Shown here: piece after piece, positions 53,966 to 64,000 of the stretch
Numbering within the stretch: the first letter of the stretch is position 1
Layout: every line of letters starts with the position of its first letter
Origin: Tolypeutes matacus
Taxonomy: Eukaryota; Chordata; Mammalia; Cingulata; Chlamyphoridae
DNA length: 64,000 bases
Assembly: GCA_026826555.1 (NCBI GenBank)
Contig: JAKSZT010054568.1
Location: forward strand, 9,143,318-9,207,317
Reading direction: 5' to 3'
Position numbers and translations under genes: made by a program
Notes under the pieces: model-generated
Databases searched by the model: none
The model's input: the letters and a program-made list of their open reading frames with translations, nothing else
What the model was told of the DNA's origin: nothing

Positions 53966-54324
53966 ACAAATTGCCAAAGAAAATCGAAAATCTGACTAGG
54001 AAATATGAGCCCAGAAAAGCAGTAGGAAAAAGACGTCATTAGAAATTAAAGTGGGTTCGATTTTTCAGACCAAGTTCAAAGCTCTATCTGAACACATCTT
54101 GGCCTCCTCTGGCTCAAGGACAAATACTTCAGCTCTCCCTCCCTCTCCGATACCAGCGCACACCACAGATCCTTGGGTCTCGTGAATGATCAAGTCCTAA
54201 AAGATCAGGGCCAGAAGCGACCTGGGAAGCCATCCTTCCCACCTCCTTCCTGAGGCCTGAACCCCAGAACCACGTGTGGGAAGGGAGGACATCCAGCCAC
54301 CCGCTTGGCGTCCCAAAAAGAGAT
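53966..54324. other. Unique sequence
   Basis: No repeat or gene recognised. Confidence 0.35.
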
Positions 54325-54562
54325 AGCAGCTCCCGTGCATTGAGTGCTTGCTCGGGACTGCGCACACGGAACTCTTTTAAATAATTACCCATTTTCACTC
54401 ACGATGCCCTTATAACAACCTCCTACTTCAGAAATAAAGAAAATCATGTTCAGAGAGCTGACGTCACCTGTCGGCAGTCACACAGCTGATAAGTGGTGCA
54501 CACAGAATTCAGACAGGAGCCTGGGAACAGTAAAATGGATTCTTTTTCCACTACGAAACCTT
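54325..54562 (-). mobile_element. MIR SINE, nearly full length
   Basis: GTGCATTGAGTGCTTGCTCG, GATGCCCTTATAACAACCTC, GTCGGCAGTCACACAGCTGA and CAGAATTCAGACAGGAGCCT follow reversed MIR end to end. Confidence 0.8.
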
Positions 54563-54669
54563 TATTTTTATTTCCTCTGACCTTTTCTGTATGTTTTCCA
54601 GAATTAAGAGCTCAGACCAGTGTGTAGAAGGAATATGGAGTCAGATTTAATTTTAGTTGCGAGAAAGAA

Positions 54670-55265
54670 TTTCTGCAGTTAGCTCTTTCCTTCTGGAAAC
54701 ACTTTCTTCCTGTATGCCCACACTTTTCCAGTTTTCCCCCTTATTTCCTCAGCCCCTCCTTCTCAGTCTCTTTCTTGGTTCTTCTTCTATCCCAATCTTC
54801 CCTCCCAGTATCAGGGTGCCCCAGTGTGTTGCTTGGTGGCATATTTTCTTCTCTAACCACATTTTCCCCCTGGTTAGTCTCTTCTCTTCTCCTGGATTTG
54901 TGTATTCAATTTCTAAATTTTGTTGACTTGCAAATTTATATTGCTATCCCAAACCTCTGGACTCACTTATCCAACTGTCTATTCAATATCTTCACTTAAA
55001 TGTCCAGTAGACACTTAAAATGTCACATAAATAAATAAATAATAGCGGTGATTCCCATCTCCCTCAAAACACCCTATCATTTTCCCACTCTCTCCATCCC
55101 AGCCTATGGCACCACAATCCACCCAGATTCTCAAAGCCAATCCCTGGACCTCCACTGGGATTCCCACTGCTTCCGTGAGAGAGCCTCAAAAGTTACACAC
55201 TGTCACTTCTGCCATTTTCTATTTTCCATTTGGTCGAGGTGGTCCCAAAGCCCTGGCAGGTTCAA
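54670..55265 (+). mobile_element. L2 LINE, 3' coding region
   Basis: TTATATTGCTATCCCAAACC, CTGGACTCACTTATCCAACT, CTTCACTTAAATGTCCAGTA and CACACTCTCTCCATCCC-like segments follow plus-strand L2 ORF2 C-terminal order. A short (ATAA)n is at 55028-55041. Frames are broken. Confidence 0.65.
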
Positions 55266-55595
55266 GAAGAGAGGCATGCCAAGCTTCTGGAAGAGCACGG
55301 GGGAAATGTCTGCCCCAAGAGTTTTTGGATGTCTGGGGCTGGGAGTTGAGCAGAAACTCCAGCAATTAAATGGCACTTACCAAATTCCTGACCCTCAGAA
55401 CTAGTGAGCTTAGTAAGATTGCTGTTTTAAACTGCGGAACTTTGTAGTAATTATTAAGCAGCAGTGGTAATGAGAAAGTATCCCAGAGAAAAACATAATT
55501 GCACACAAAATCTATATATGCATATGCATATATACATATATATATTCTTTGCAGCATTTTTTGCAGTACGGCACATTTGAAAACAGACCTGATAG
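55266..55595. other. Unique sequence with AT/GC-CATA run
   Basis: 55513-55545 is a TATGCATA/TATATA simple-sequence stretch; nothing else recognised. Confidence 0.35.
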
Positions 55596-55935
55596 GTCCT
55601 AAAAATGGTTAAACTGTGGGGTACAAATCAATATCATGGAATAAAATGAAGCACTTAAAAATATTTAGGTATATCTATATGTGTTAACATGAAAAAAGTC
55701 TCTCAATACATGAAATATAAAGCTAGTTACAGAACATTACACATAACCCCACTGAAATGTTCAGCGTCATCAGATCCGTATGTGTCGATGAATTGTGCGT
55801 AAGGAAGTTTGAGAAGGATGCCACCAGCAGTTAGCTGTGGTTATCTCGGGGAAGAGAGCGGTTGGAGAACGTTCAGGAGTATGTGTTGGCTTCCACTTTT
55901 TCTACGCTGTTGAGACTTGAATGGTGGCTGCATTT
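55596..55935 (+). mobile_element. Ancient L1 3' UTR fragment
   Basis: AATATCATGGAATAAAATGA, GGTATATCTATATGTGTTAA, CAGTTAGCTGTGGTTATCTC and TTCCACTTTTTCTACGCTGT follow the old L1 3' end in plus orientation. Confidence 0.7.
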
Positions 55936-56345
55936 CTGTATTACCCACGAAGCAGCCACGTTGACGTTTAAGTGCCTCGTTATGAGGTCATTCTCTCTTC
56001 CAGTCTAGGCCCAGCCTATTCGAGACCGCAGTTCCTGCCCAGCCTCACAATTGGCTGTGATCCAGCAGCCCCTAGCAGCCCTCAGCTCTGTGGGAAACCC
56101 GGCTCGAGTCTCGTAAGTTTGGCTATGAGGGAAAATGCTGGCACAGCAGGAACAGAAAATGGAAATTTCCTTAGTGAACTGAAGTACCAGGTCTGAGTCT
56201 GTCAGGCCTGGAGACAGCCACGCTTTTGCCTGGGAATAAGGCAGCGGTGGCGGCTGGAACAGCTGTCTCCACCGTGGAAGCCTTCCAAGACAAACGCAGC
56301 TACAGGCTTAGTCCTGGCCATTTAATCCTGTGAATTTGGGGGAAA
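55936..56345. other. Unique sequence
   Basis: No repeat or gene recognised. Confidence 0.35.
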
Positions 56346-56525
56346 AATTGTTTTACAAGTACCCACTATGTGCCATGAGGGCTACTAGGAAACGCGCATA
56401 TAGTAGTACATTAACAATCCTAAAACTCCGGGCAAAACAATATTGTTATTCCAGTTTTACAAAATGGGAGCCAGGGCTAAGGGGGTTTGCTTAACTGCAA
56501 CAACTCTAAGATCCTCTAACGAAGC
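56346..56525 (-). mobile_element. MIR SINE relic
   Basis: AAGTACCCACTATGTGCCAT, CATTAACAATCCTAAAACTC and CCAGTTTTACAAAATGGGAG follow reversed MIR. Confidence 0.7.
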
Positions 56526-58059
56526 CCTGTGTCCTCCTAGGAGGAAGAAGACAGTGCCCTGATGTTCTTTAATGCCTTCTCCTGCATGCCTTCCGTCTCT
56601 GAGCCCACGTCCCTCTTCTCCCCCAAGGGCAGCTCATGAAGCAAGTGAGGAAGGGCTTTGAGGTCCCACAGGAAAGTTCTCGGGGACCTTCTTTCCTCTT
56701 GGTGAGCCTCGCTCAGTTGTCACTGGTCTTGGAGAGGGTGGCTCTGGGAGGAAGCCAGTAGAGGCAAATCCAGGGGCACTGACCTCCCAGAGAACCAGTT
56801 ACCCAGAACTGGGTAGCTGGAGCAGGTGCCAGGAACAGAGCCGTGTTTGCAGTTAAGAAGGGAAGAAGCTGGAGTAAAGTAAGAGGCCTGGGGGAGGCGT
56901 GGGGGAGCAGGGTCAGCAGGGGGAGTGGTGGTCAGAGCAGAGGAACAGAAGATGCATTAAATCTCGAGGTGGCTGACACGCTTACTGGTGTAAGCACCTA
57001 GGGGCTGTGACAAACCCTGAGGTTGTTGTAGGCAAAAAGCCGCAGCGCACAGCGCTCTCAGGCCTACTTGCGCTTCCCGTTGGCAAAACCGGCTGACTCA
57101 ACAGTGTTTCCTTCAGCCACTTAGAGTCAGCATTTGCCTCTGGTCTGGCTGTGCTCCTCTGGGAACCCGGGAATTTCTGTCCTCTGCTGGAGAATATCGA
57201 GTCCCTTAGTGTAGCACATGCAGGCGATTTGGAACTCTCTGGACCCACATCCTGAGGTCACAAGTGAAGTCCACAGGAGGCGCCTGCCTCTGCCCAGTTT
57301 TTAAGCTGCTTCTCTGCAAGGTGAGAAGGATGTGAGAAGGGTTTGTCTTTCTCTGTGTGAGTGCTGAAGAGAGAAGGTGGCTAAACGAGCCACAAAGAGG
57401 CCCCTGAGGAATCTCTCCAACTACTCTTTTTCTTACCGCATATCCAAAGGAGAAGCAAGTACTTGGGAATGTTCGCTGATTCTTTTTCTTTCAGAACAAT
57501 CACACTTCGATTTTGATCCCCCGTAACCTGAAGCAGCCCTTTCTCCTCTCTGTCCCTCAGTTACCTGCCCCGCCGAGTAATGAGACTGATAAACTAGATG
57601 GTTTCTAAGCTTGAAGAGCCCCCCATGTCCAACGAAAGCCTTTAGAGACAGACTGGACCTTGAGGAAAGCACGGGGACTCTCTGTTAGACCAGGAAGCCC
57701 TAGCTCTAGGGCAGATGCCAACTCTCTTCAAAGGGCCTGAGTGCTGCAAGCACACGCCCTTGCACACACACACACACACACAGGAGAGGAAAAAAAGCCT
57801 GGTTGGCTTATTGATTCTGGTTTCTCCACATTAAAAGCCAATCCCTCAGACTCCAGACAACTCTTCCTGGGACACAGGGCATCCAGATGGCTCCCCGGAC
57901 GCTGCCCAGATCGTCTAGTGCCCAGGAAGGTGTGCCCCCAGTCCTAAATGACGCAGGGAGCATGTGATATTCCGTAGAGAATGACGACCTTGGGCCCCGG
58001 ATCCTCTAACTTGGGTAGAGGCCAGTGCTTTTCAGAAGGGGGAGCTAAGCGAAGAAAGC
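56526..58059. other. Unique sequence
   Basis: About 1.5 kb without a named repeat, except a (CA)n run at 57764-57782. No exon recognised. Confidence 0.4.
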
Positions 58060-58300
58060 GCCTTTGCTTCCTTCAACTTGAGGAAGGTTTCTTGGAGCAT
58101 CTGATTTTAATCATCCAGGAACAATGTCACCATTAATTTGCACTTGGACTTTCTGTGAGCTCCAATGGGACAAGTGGATTGGGAAGGCACTGAAGGTCAT
58201 GAACTTGCCTTTATTCCCTTTAATGCTGTGGATCTGATATGCTACCTCTACTAAGAACCTAATGAACTATAAGTTGAGAAGTTGTTTGTTGCCTTGTTAG
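58060..58300. promoter_or_regulatory. Candidate conserved non-coding element, weak
   Basis: Repeat-free AT-leaning block with CTGATTTTAATCATCCAGGA and ACCATTAATTTGCACTTGG. Composition and motifs only. Confidence 0.22.
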
Positions 58301-58334
58301 GGACTGAGCTCCCCAGTAGTTAATGCACCCATCT

Positions 58335-58347
58335 GCAAAAACAAAAC

Positions 58348-58380
<33 letters not shown>

Positions 58381-58381
58381 C
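58335..58381. repeat. (AAAAC)n simple repeat
   Basis: Repeated CAAAA pentamers (58336-58361), then CAAA units and a poly-A run. Confidence 0.95.
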
Positions 58382-58439
58382 GGACATATTTTGTAAATTG
58401 GAAGAGAGAAAGCTCTTTCTAAATTAATATTTATTAATT

Positions 58440-60185
58440 TATCCTCCCAACACTCAGGCAAGATGGTAGATCTCAAAACAGCACCCTCCCACTTCCATGC
58501 AGCACAAGAAAGGAAAAAGAGAAACTTAAATTTCACAGCCGTGAGTACAAGTGTAAGTCCTGGTGGATCCCCAGGAAGATCTATGTTGGATACATGACTC
58601 AGGAACTAAGACCTTAATACCGCGGGGAAAATGAAGGCATATGGCCGTGCGAAGGGGTTCCAGAAGAGTCTTATTACCCAAGGCCAAAGCTTCACAGGCT
58701 GCTCTGCTTGTGGACTGAGAACAGAAAAGTTCTACCTGCTGGACAAGAATCACAGCAGCCCACGCAAGGAGACAGAGACTGAATTTCCGGAAAGAAATTG
58801 AAACTCTGAAGCTACAGAGGGGACCCTTGTGAGGCCCTAATGAACACTTTTGACAGGTGTAAAATCTCCTCACTTGGGGAACTATTGGCTCTGGATAAGT
58901 CCATAGGTCTCCAGATTGATGCCTCCAGAAAGCAATCCACAAGCAAGACAAACTCTACTGAACGAATGCTCAAAACCACATGAGGAAACTGTCATAGGGT
59001 ACAATCAGCAACTGGGAGAAAGAAGGGGATTTGTGCCCCAAGGAGAGACTTTAATTAAGAACATTTAAAATGCTCTAAGAGACGAATTAAGGACCTGAAA
59101 ATACAATGTAAGAATAGGATAGCATGAAAGCATGGTGGGAAATTTTCAAAACACAAAAATCTAGAAAATAGAAATATTTATTAAATATTTGAAATTGGGG
59201 TTAAAATGGGGTCAGGAACTTCAATGAGTTGGTTTAATAATTGATTAAAGTAAGCCAAGAAAGAAAAAACATTAAGAGTAAGATGGAAAATAGGTAATAG
59301 AATCTAAGAGAAATGGAGGCTAAAATACGAAATTCCAACATGCATTAAATAGGTGCACAAATAGAAGAAAATAGAATATACGCTTTTCTTTAAAAAAAAA
59401 AAAAAAAGAGGAAATGTAAGGGATAAAGAAAAGTCTATAACTACAGTCATGGTAAAAGTTAATTTCTTAATCATAAAAAAATGAGTTAATTTTATGCCAA
59501 TGACTCAAATTGGCAATTTAAAAATCAAAATATAATTATGAAAATGGACTAAAAAAGAAATGGAAAACTTAAATTACCAAATAACTTTATAGTTAAAATG
59601 CCCAACCAACCACAATTCCATTCCACACATTCCCCATGTCCAGAATGATAAAAATAGACATTTCATCCAACTTCTAAGGAACAGATAACCTCTGATTTAT
59701 TGAAAATATTCCCAGAAATAGAAAAAGAAAGAAAACTGATCTATACTTTTTCTGAGGCTATTGCAACCTTAAAATCAAAATGGATCTCAGGAAGTTCAAG
59801 TTAGAAAAATATATGACAAACTCCCTCATGAGTTTAGATGTAAACATTTGTAATAAATTATTAGCAGATATAATTAATTAAAAGTCGATCAAAACCAAAC
59901 CAAACTAAAATAAAACGATCAAGTATCGTTTATCCCAGGATGGCAAGGACAGTTCAAGATAAGAGGATCAAGTCATGTTTGATTAACCACATCAATACTT
60001 TAAGGTTGAAAAGACAATCATCTTATTAGAAACAGAGGTCATATTTAAGAGAAATAAACCCCTATATGGGACAAAACACCTTGCTGCTTTACGAATGCAA
60101 GAGAATTTCAATAATATGATAAAAGCTATCTACCAAAAGATAATTTTTAAAAATTTAGTCTCAAATAAAGCTGACACAATGATTT
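58440..60185 (+). mobile_element. Ancient L1 relic (5' region, ORF1- and ORF2-like)
   Basis: Order on the plus strand: a possible L1 start near CAAGATGGTAGATCTC (58459), ORF1-region text (AGACGAATTAAGGACCTGAA with ATACAATG), and from about 59640 ORF2 reverse-transcriptase-region text (AAGGAACAGATAACCTCTGA, TTATCCCAGGATGGCAAGGA). Heavily mutated, with no long frame in sense. A 141-codon antisense frame (58526-58951) is chance. Confidence 0.6.
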
Positions 60186-60259
60186 CTATGCAGTTCTATA
60201 TTTATTAAATTAGTTGAAATGACAATTAGAAACCTTCCTTCAATTGCAATTAAAAACCC

Positions 60260-60386
60260 TAGGCCCATAGTAGAGCAGGTGTAGCTCAGTGGTTGAGCAT
60301 GCATTTTGCATGCACAAGGTCCTGGGGTCAGTTCCCGGTACCACCTAAAAACAAACAAAGAAACAAAAATTTAAAATAGGCCCATA
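60260..60386 (+). mobile_element. DAS-type SINE with near-intact tRNA-Ala-like head and 10-bp duplication
   Basis: The insert (60270-60376) lies between TAGGCCCATA copies at 60260-60269 and 60377-60386. The head reads GCAGGTGTAGCTCAGTGGTT, GAGCATGCATTTTGCATGC and GGTCCTGGGGTCAGTTCCC. It retains an anticodon-position TGC in TTTGCAT, as in tRNA-Ala(UGC), plus A and B boxes. The tail is A-rich (AAAAACAAACAAAGAAACAA). It is a SINE, not a tRNA gene, because of the tail and duplication. Confidence 0.92.
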
Positions 60387-61160
60387 TAGCTTCATAGGTG
60401 ATTCTTCCAAATATTTAGGGAAAATAGCACCAATCTTGCCACAGGTAATAGAAAAAAGGGGAATTTGTCTGATTCATTCTGTGAGGTCGGCATAATTTTG
60501 ATAACAAACTTAACAAGAGCATTAAAAGGAAGGAAAAATACAAGCTAGTGTTTCTCATTAATACAGTTGTAAAAATTCTAAACAAAGTATTAGCATGACC
60601 AAACCAACTATATTCCAAGAATTCAATGTTATTTAGCATTCAAAATCCAAAACTGTAATTTTCCATATTAACAAAATAAAGGAGAAAATTCATGTTTGTC
60701 TCAGTAGATGATTAGAAACAGCTGATAAAATCTAATACCCATTCATGATATTAAAAATATATAAATCTGATTAACCTAGGAGTAGACAATGAACAACTTA
60801 ATTTGATAAAGATATGCTACTAAAAAAAAAATCCTCAGCATGCATCACACTTAAAATGAAAATATAGAACAATTTCCTAGGAATTGGAATGTGATAAGGA
60901 ATGCCGGCTATCACCAGTTTATTCAGCATTGCATTAGAGGTACTGGCAGGTGCCTGTTGGCAAGACAAAGAAGTAACAGAGAACTGGTTTGGAAAAGATA
61001 AAGTAAACCTTTCTTTCATCTTTTGCAGCTTACATGCTTGGGTAGAAAAAATGGCAAAGGAATCTACAAATAAATTAATAGAATTAGTAATTGATTTACC
61101 TAAGTTTCTAAATAGATTAATATACTAAAATTGTGTTTTCATATTGCAACAAGAAAGAAC
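60387..61160 (+). mobile_element. Ancient L1 ORF2 (RT region) relic, second copy
   Basis: TGATTCATTCTGTGAGGTCG, ATTCTAAACAAAGTATTAGC, CATATTAACAAAATAAAGGA, TACCCATTCATGATATTAAA, AGCATTGCATTAGAGGTACT and AAAGGAATCTACAAATAAAT follow ORF2 reverse-transcriptase order. It restarts at about the same ORF2 point already passed at 59640-59990, so two copies lie head to tail. Confidence 0.75.
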
Positions 61161-61735
61161 TTTGAAAATGAAGTTGAAAGTGAATATAATTAGATTCTAT
61201 GCACTCATTTTGGAAATAACTCTTGGCTTAAAGAGAAATTAAAACTGGAAATTACTTAATATTCATAAATAAACAGAAACTCTGTGCCTTAAAATTGTGA
61301 GCTATGGCTAAAGGAGTGCTTGGAAATATGAAACCAAATGCACTTATTAGAAATCAGGAAAACCTGGAACAAATGAAACACCAATAAAATGCAGCAGAAT
61401 AACAACATGACAAAGTAGAAAGAGGTTTAAATAAACAAAAAATAAAACAGTAATAAAAATATATATATCAGGAATGGTTATTCTTTCCAAAGGTTTTCTT
61501 TTCCAAAGTCTAATAACACAATCAAAACTCTTCAAAAAAAAAAAAAAAAAGTTTGAAGGCCAAAAATAACATTACAAAGAAATAAGGTACATACTGTAGA
61601 TATTGTAGAGATTTTTAATTATGGGAGAATGGGAATAACTATGTTCCAATAATTTGAACCGAGATAAAATGGAAATCTTTGTTGAAGAAAATTATATAAA
61701 TGATGAAGACTGGCTAAGTAAGAAAATTATCCAAG
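61161..61735. other. AT-rich sequence, probable L1 continuation
   Basis: Likely degraded L1 ORF2 3' part, with an A run at 61533-61551. Not separable with confidence. Confidence 0.4.
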
Positions 61736-62500
61736 TTGTGCATTTTTAATATACTACTGATGTTGCCTTGCCGGTATCATATTTGGGAATTTTCCATCTA
61801 TAAAAAGTGAGAGAGGTTTATGGTTTCCTGTTGTGGTATTGCCTTGCTCAGTTTTCCTTTTTTAAAAATCAGGATTATTTACTAGCTTCATAAATTAATC
61901 GAGAGACTTTCCATAGTCAAGTTTGTTCCAGAGCAGTTTATCAATCACAGGAAATATTTTTTTAAGTTTGAAATTAATCACGTTTAAGTCCAACTTTTCC
62001 CAGAGCTTTTATTAAAGGGATATTTAATAAATCTTTAAGATATTTCACACTTATTTTTCTATATAGATTTTCTATTCCTTGATTCAATATTGGACATTTA
62101 TATTTTCAAGGAAATAACTTTATGTGTTGATATTTTAACTAACACAAAATAAAACATTTTTCTACTCTAATTTTCAAATCTCTTCTATGTGTATTATTTT
62201 AACCACTTATTTCTAATTTTCTATTGGTTTACTTTCTCATTTTTTATTTGGATTTTCATCTATTTGTCTATTTTACTGACATTTTAAAAATATTTCTTGC
62301 ATTTATTCATCAAGTCTATTTTTTTCTCTTCTCCATTTCTCAGTCTTTCCTTCTACCTTATTATTCTCTTTTCTTTATTTTTTATGTTTGTTTGTACTCT
62401 TCTTTTTCTTAAACCTTATTCATATTCTTGTTTCATTTATTCTCTTTTAATAGTTAATTTCATGAATTTGCCTCATGGTTCATTTTGGAAAAGATTATTT
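61736..62500 (-). mobile_element. Probable ancient L1 ORF2 relic
   Basis: T-rich sequence with TCTATTTTACTGACATTTTA, AAATATTTCTTGCATTTATT and TTTCATTTATTCTCTTTTAA segments resembling reversed L1 ORF2. Low identity, no termini. Confidence 0.4.
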
Positions 62501-62769
62501 TGAAATGTGCTTGCCATAAAATAATGACTTTCCATAGTTAAAATTTATGGGAACTTTGCTAAAAATCCCATAGACTGAATCAATCAAACCAGAAACCTGA
62601 AAACAATAATTCTTCCACTGCTCCATTTCCCTCGTTTTACACCAGCCCACTTTGGCCTTGTATTTTCTCTCCGCCTTTTGCTTGCCTTTTAGGACTGTAC
62701 TTTCTCTGTACCCAGGGCCACTGCCCCTCCCGTTGTAAAGGCACTCGTCATTTTTACCTCGCTTGCTAC
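62501..62769. other. Unique sequence
   Basis: Nothing recognised. Confidence 0.3.
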
Positions 62770-62857
62770 GAGTGGGTGTGGCTCAGTGGTTTGAGCGCCT
62801 GCTCCCCATGTACGAGGTCCCGGGTTTAATCCCCGGAACCTCCTTAAAAAAGGGGGG
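62770..62857 (+). mobile_element. DAS-type SINE, short
   Basis: GAGTGGGTGTGGCTCAGTGG, TTTGAGCGCCTGCTCCCCAT and GGTCCCGGGTTTAATCCCC form a full tRNA-like head with A and B boxes, ending in AACCTCC and a short A tail. No target duplication is evident. Confidence 0.85.
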
Positions 62858-63109
62858 AGTACTTACGGTGGACTCCTCATTCACCTCCAGGCCAAGAGCG
62901 CTGCCCGCTTTCATCCATCGTCTGCCACGTTGCTCAGAATTTCTAAGTGCACAGTTGCTAATGAGTCATCATTCAAAGTGTCAATGACCTCAGAGCTTCA
63001 GAGCCAAACTTCTAATCATGGCTTATAATACTTCCGTGATTTTTCCTTACATTCTCTCTCACTGATTATTATTATTATTATTTATTATTATTTTTATCAT
63101 CCGAGATGA
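62858..63109. other. Unique sequence with (ATT)n
   Basis: A (ATT)n tract lies at 63066-63095; otherwise nothing recognised. Confidence 0.4.
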
Positions 63110-63410
63110 CCTGAAGTGCCACTGACAGAGTATTGTTTCCATTCCCTTCTGCACAATCTTACCCCCATCCCGGTCCCACCAAATTCTCAAAAGGAGAATG
63201 GGGTGAGGGGGGTGGTAAGGAGGAGGGGGCTATTGCTTGATGGATGCAAAGTTTCTGTGCCGGTTTTTCTGATGAAAAAGCCTTGGTAAGAGACGGTGGT
63301 GATGATAGCAGAACACTGAATATAGTTAAAACCACTGAGTTGTGTGTTTGAAAGTGGTTAAAATGGAACATTTTGAGTTCTATATATGCTCTCACAATAA
63401 AACGTTTTTT
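63110..63410 (+). mobile_element. L1 3' UTR
   Basis: GGTGGTGATGATAGCAGAAC, AATATAGTTAAAACCACTGA, GTGTGTTTGAAAGTGGTTAA and TATGCTCTCACAATAAAACG, with an AATAAA signal, are the plus-strand 3' end of an L1. 5' truncated. Confidence 0.8.
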
Positions 63411-64000
63411 TTACAACCTTTTCCTCTGAGTGTGGTTGCATGTAACGGGGATTCCATGACAGACTGTGGAATTGAAAGGAGCTGAAAAATCATTATCAGA
63501 TATTTATTCCTTACATTAAACTACTTGCTTGATCCACTGCACAGTTTGTAGGGTTTTACCATCATGTTAAAGCACCCGTTGTCCAGTTCCAAACCCTAAT
63601 CTAAGCAAGAATATCAAAGTCCTGTAGGAGAAGGGGCAGGAAGCTGCTGATGAAATGGAGCTCCAAGCCTGGAGCTGCTCCGTGGAAAGATCTGAGTCCC
63701 TGATCCCCAGGTCCTGGATATTGACTTCCCCTGAGTTCCAGGCACTCGTCAAGTCCTTCTGTGAGGTGGAGTCCAGGCCAAGGCTGGCCCAAAAGGAAAA
63801 TTGAGGCCTTTGCTCTTTCAATGGCCACAGGCGCCACGAGGACCCGATGGGGGAGGTGGACAGCAGGGGACTGTGAATGAGCTTCTTGGAGGAAGGACAG
63901 CCGGGAGCCCCTGCTGGGCTGGGGCAGTGACCACCGGCCACTGGACCATGGTCCTGTCCCTTTGCTGACTTTGCTGAAGTGACGGCTTTTGTCTCTAATT
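63411..64000. other. Unique sequence to window end
   Basis: No repeat or exon recognised. A 124-codon minus frame (63567-63941) has no known domain. It could hide an exon but shows no support. Confidence 0.35.

Noticed and set aside
58526..58951. 141-codon minus frame with Cys-rich start
   Set aside because: Antisense to an old L1 relic; no known domain.
60270..60345. Possible tRNA-Ala gene
   Set aside because: Flanking 10-bp duplication and A-rich tail show a SINE; the anticodon stem is also poorly paired.

Overview
This window is mammalian intergenic or intronic DNA, and I find no host protein-coding exon, tRNA gene or other functional RNA gene I can defend. It most likely comes from a xenarthran, probably an armadillo such as Dasypus. 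The evidence is a set of short tRNA-Ala-headed SINEs of the armadillo DAS type (13291-13475, 15441-15808, 32752-32842, 60270-60376, 62770-62857), a young L1 lineage, and long ERVL-type LTRs that I associate with xenarthran genomes. The species call rests on remembered repeat families, not on a search.

Layout. 1-6960 is mostly unique, increasingly GC-rich sequence with old MIR and L2 pieces and one small 3' L1 insertion with a clean target duplication (207-364). 6963-7495 is a GC-rich 22-bp minisatellite that opens long artificial reading frames on both strands. 8900-12350 holds L2, MaLR and ERVL-type LTR relics and a repeat-free, homeodomain-motif-rich block (10430-10975) that looks like a conserved enhancer. 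12351-12750 is an assembly gap of exactly 400 N. 12751-14804 is the 5' half of an L1 on the minus strand (5' UTR with a 190-bp duplication, plus a broken ORF1) carrying a nested DAS SINE. 14805-36570 is GC-rich unique sequence with MIR, L2 and MaLR relics and several simple repeats. 36590-39200 is an ancient AT-rich L1/HAL1-type relic on the plus strand. 43014-45899 is the most complete element: a short, minus-strand ERVL/MaLR-like provirus with two LTRs, a primer-binding site, gag-like remnants and a polypurine tract. 46380-47290 holds an L1 3' end and a truncated LTR. 47870-52560 is GC-rich and includes a CpG-island-like core near 48380-48780. 52560-58300 is unique sequence with MIR and L2 relics and further candidate conserved elements. 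58440-62500 is degenerate AT-rich L1, and 63110-63410 is another L1 3' end.

Nothing here works together as a pathway. The window records layered retrotransposition: ancient MIR and L2, then MaLR/MLT2-type LTRs, then xenarthran L1, ERVL and DAS SINEs. Insertions into earlier insertions give relative ages. Reading frames elsewhere look like chance frames in GC-rich or repeated DNA. I did not find a convincing new biological system. The best leads are the enhancer-like block, the ERV with non-uniform LTR divergence and a 33-bp internal repeat, the minisatellite, and the duplicated L1 5' UTR.
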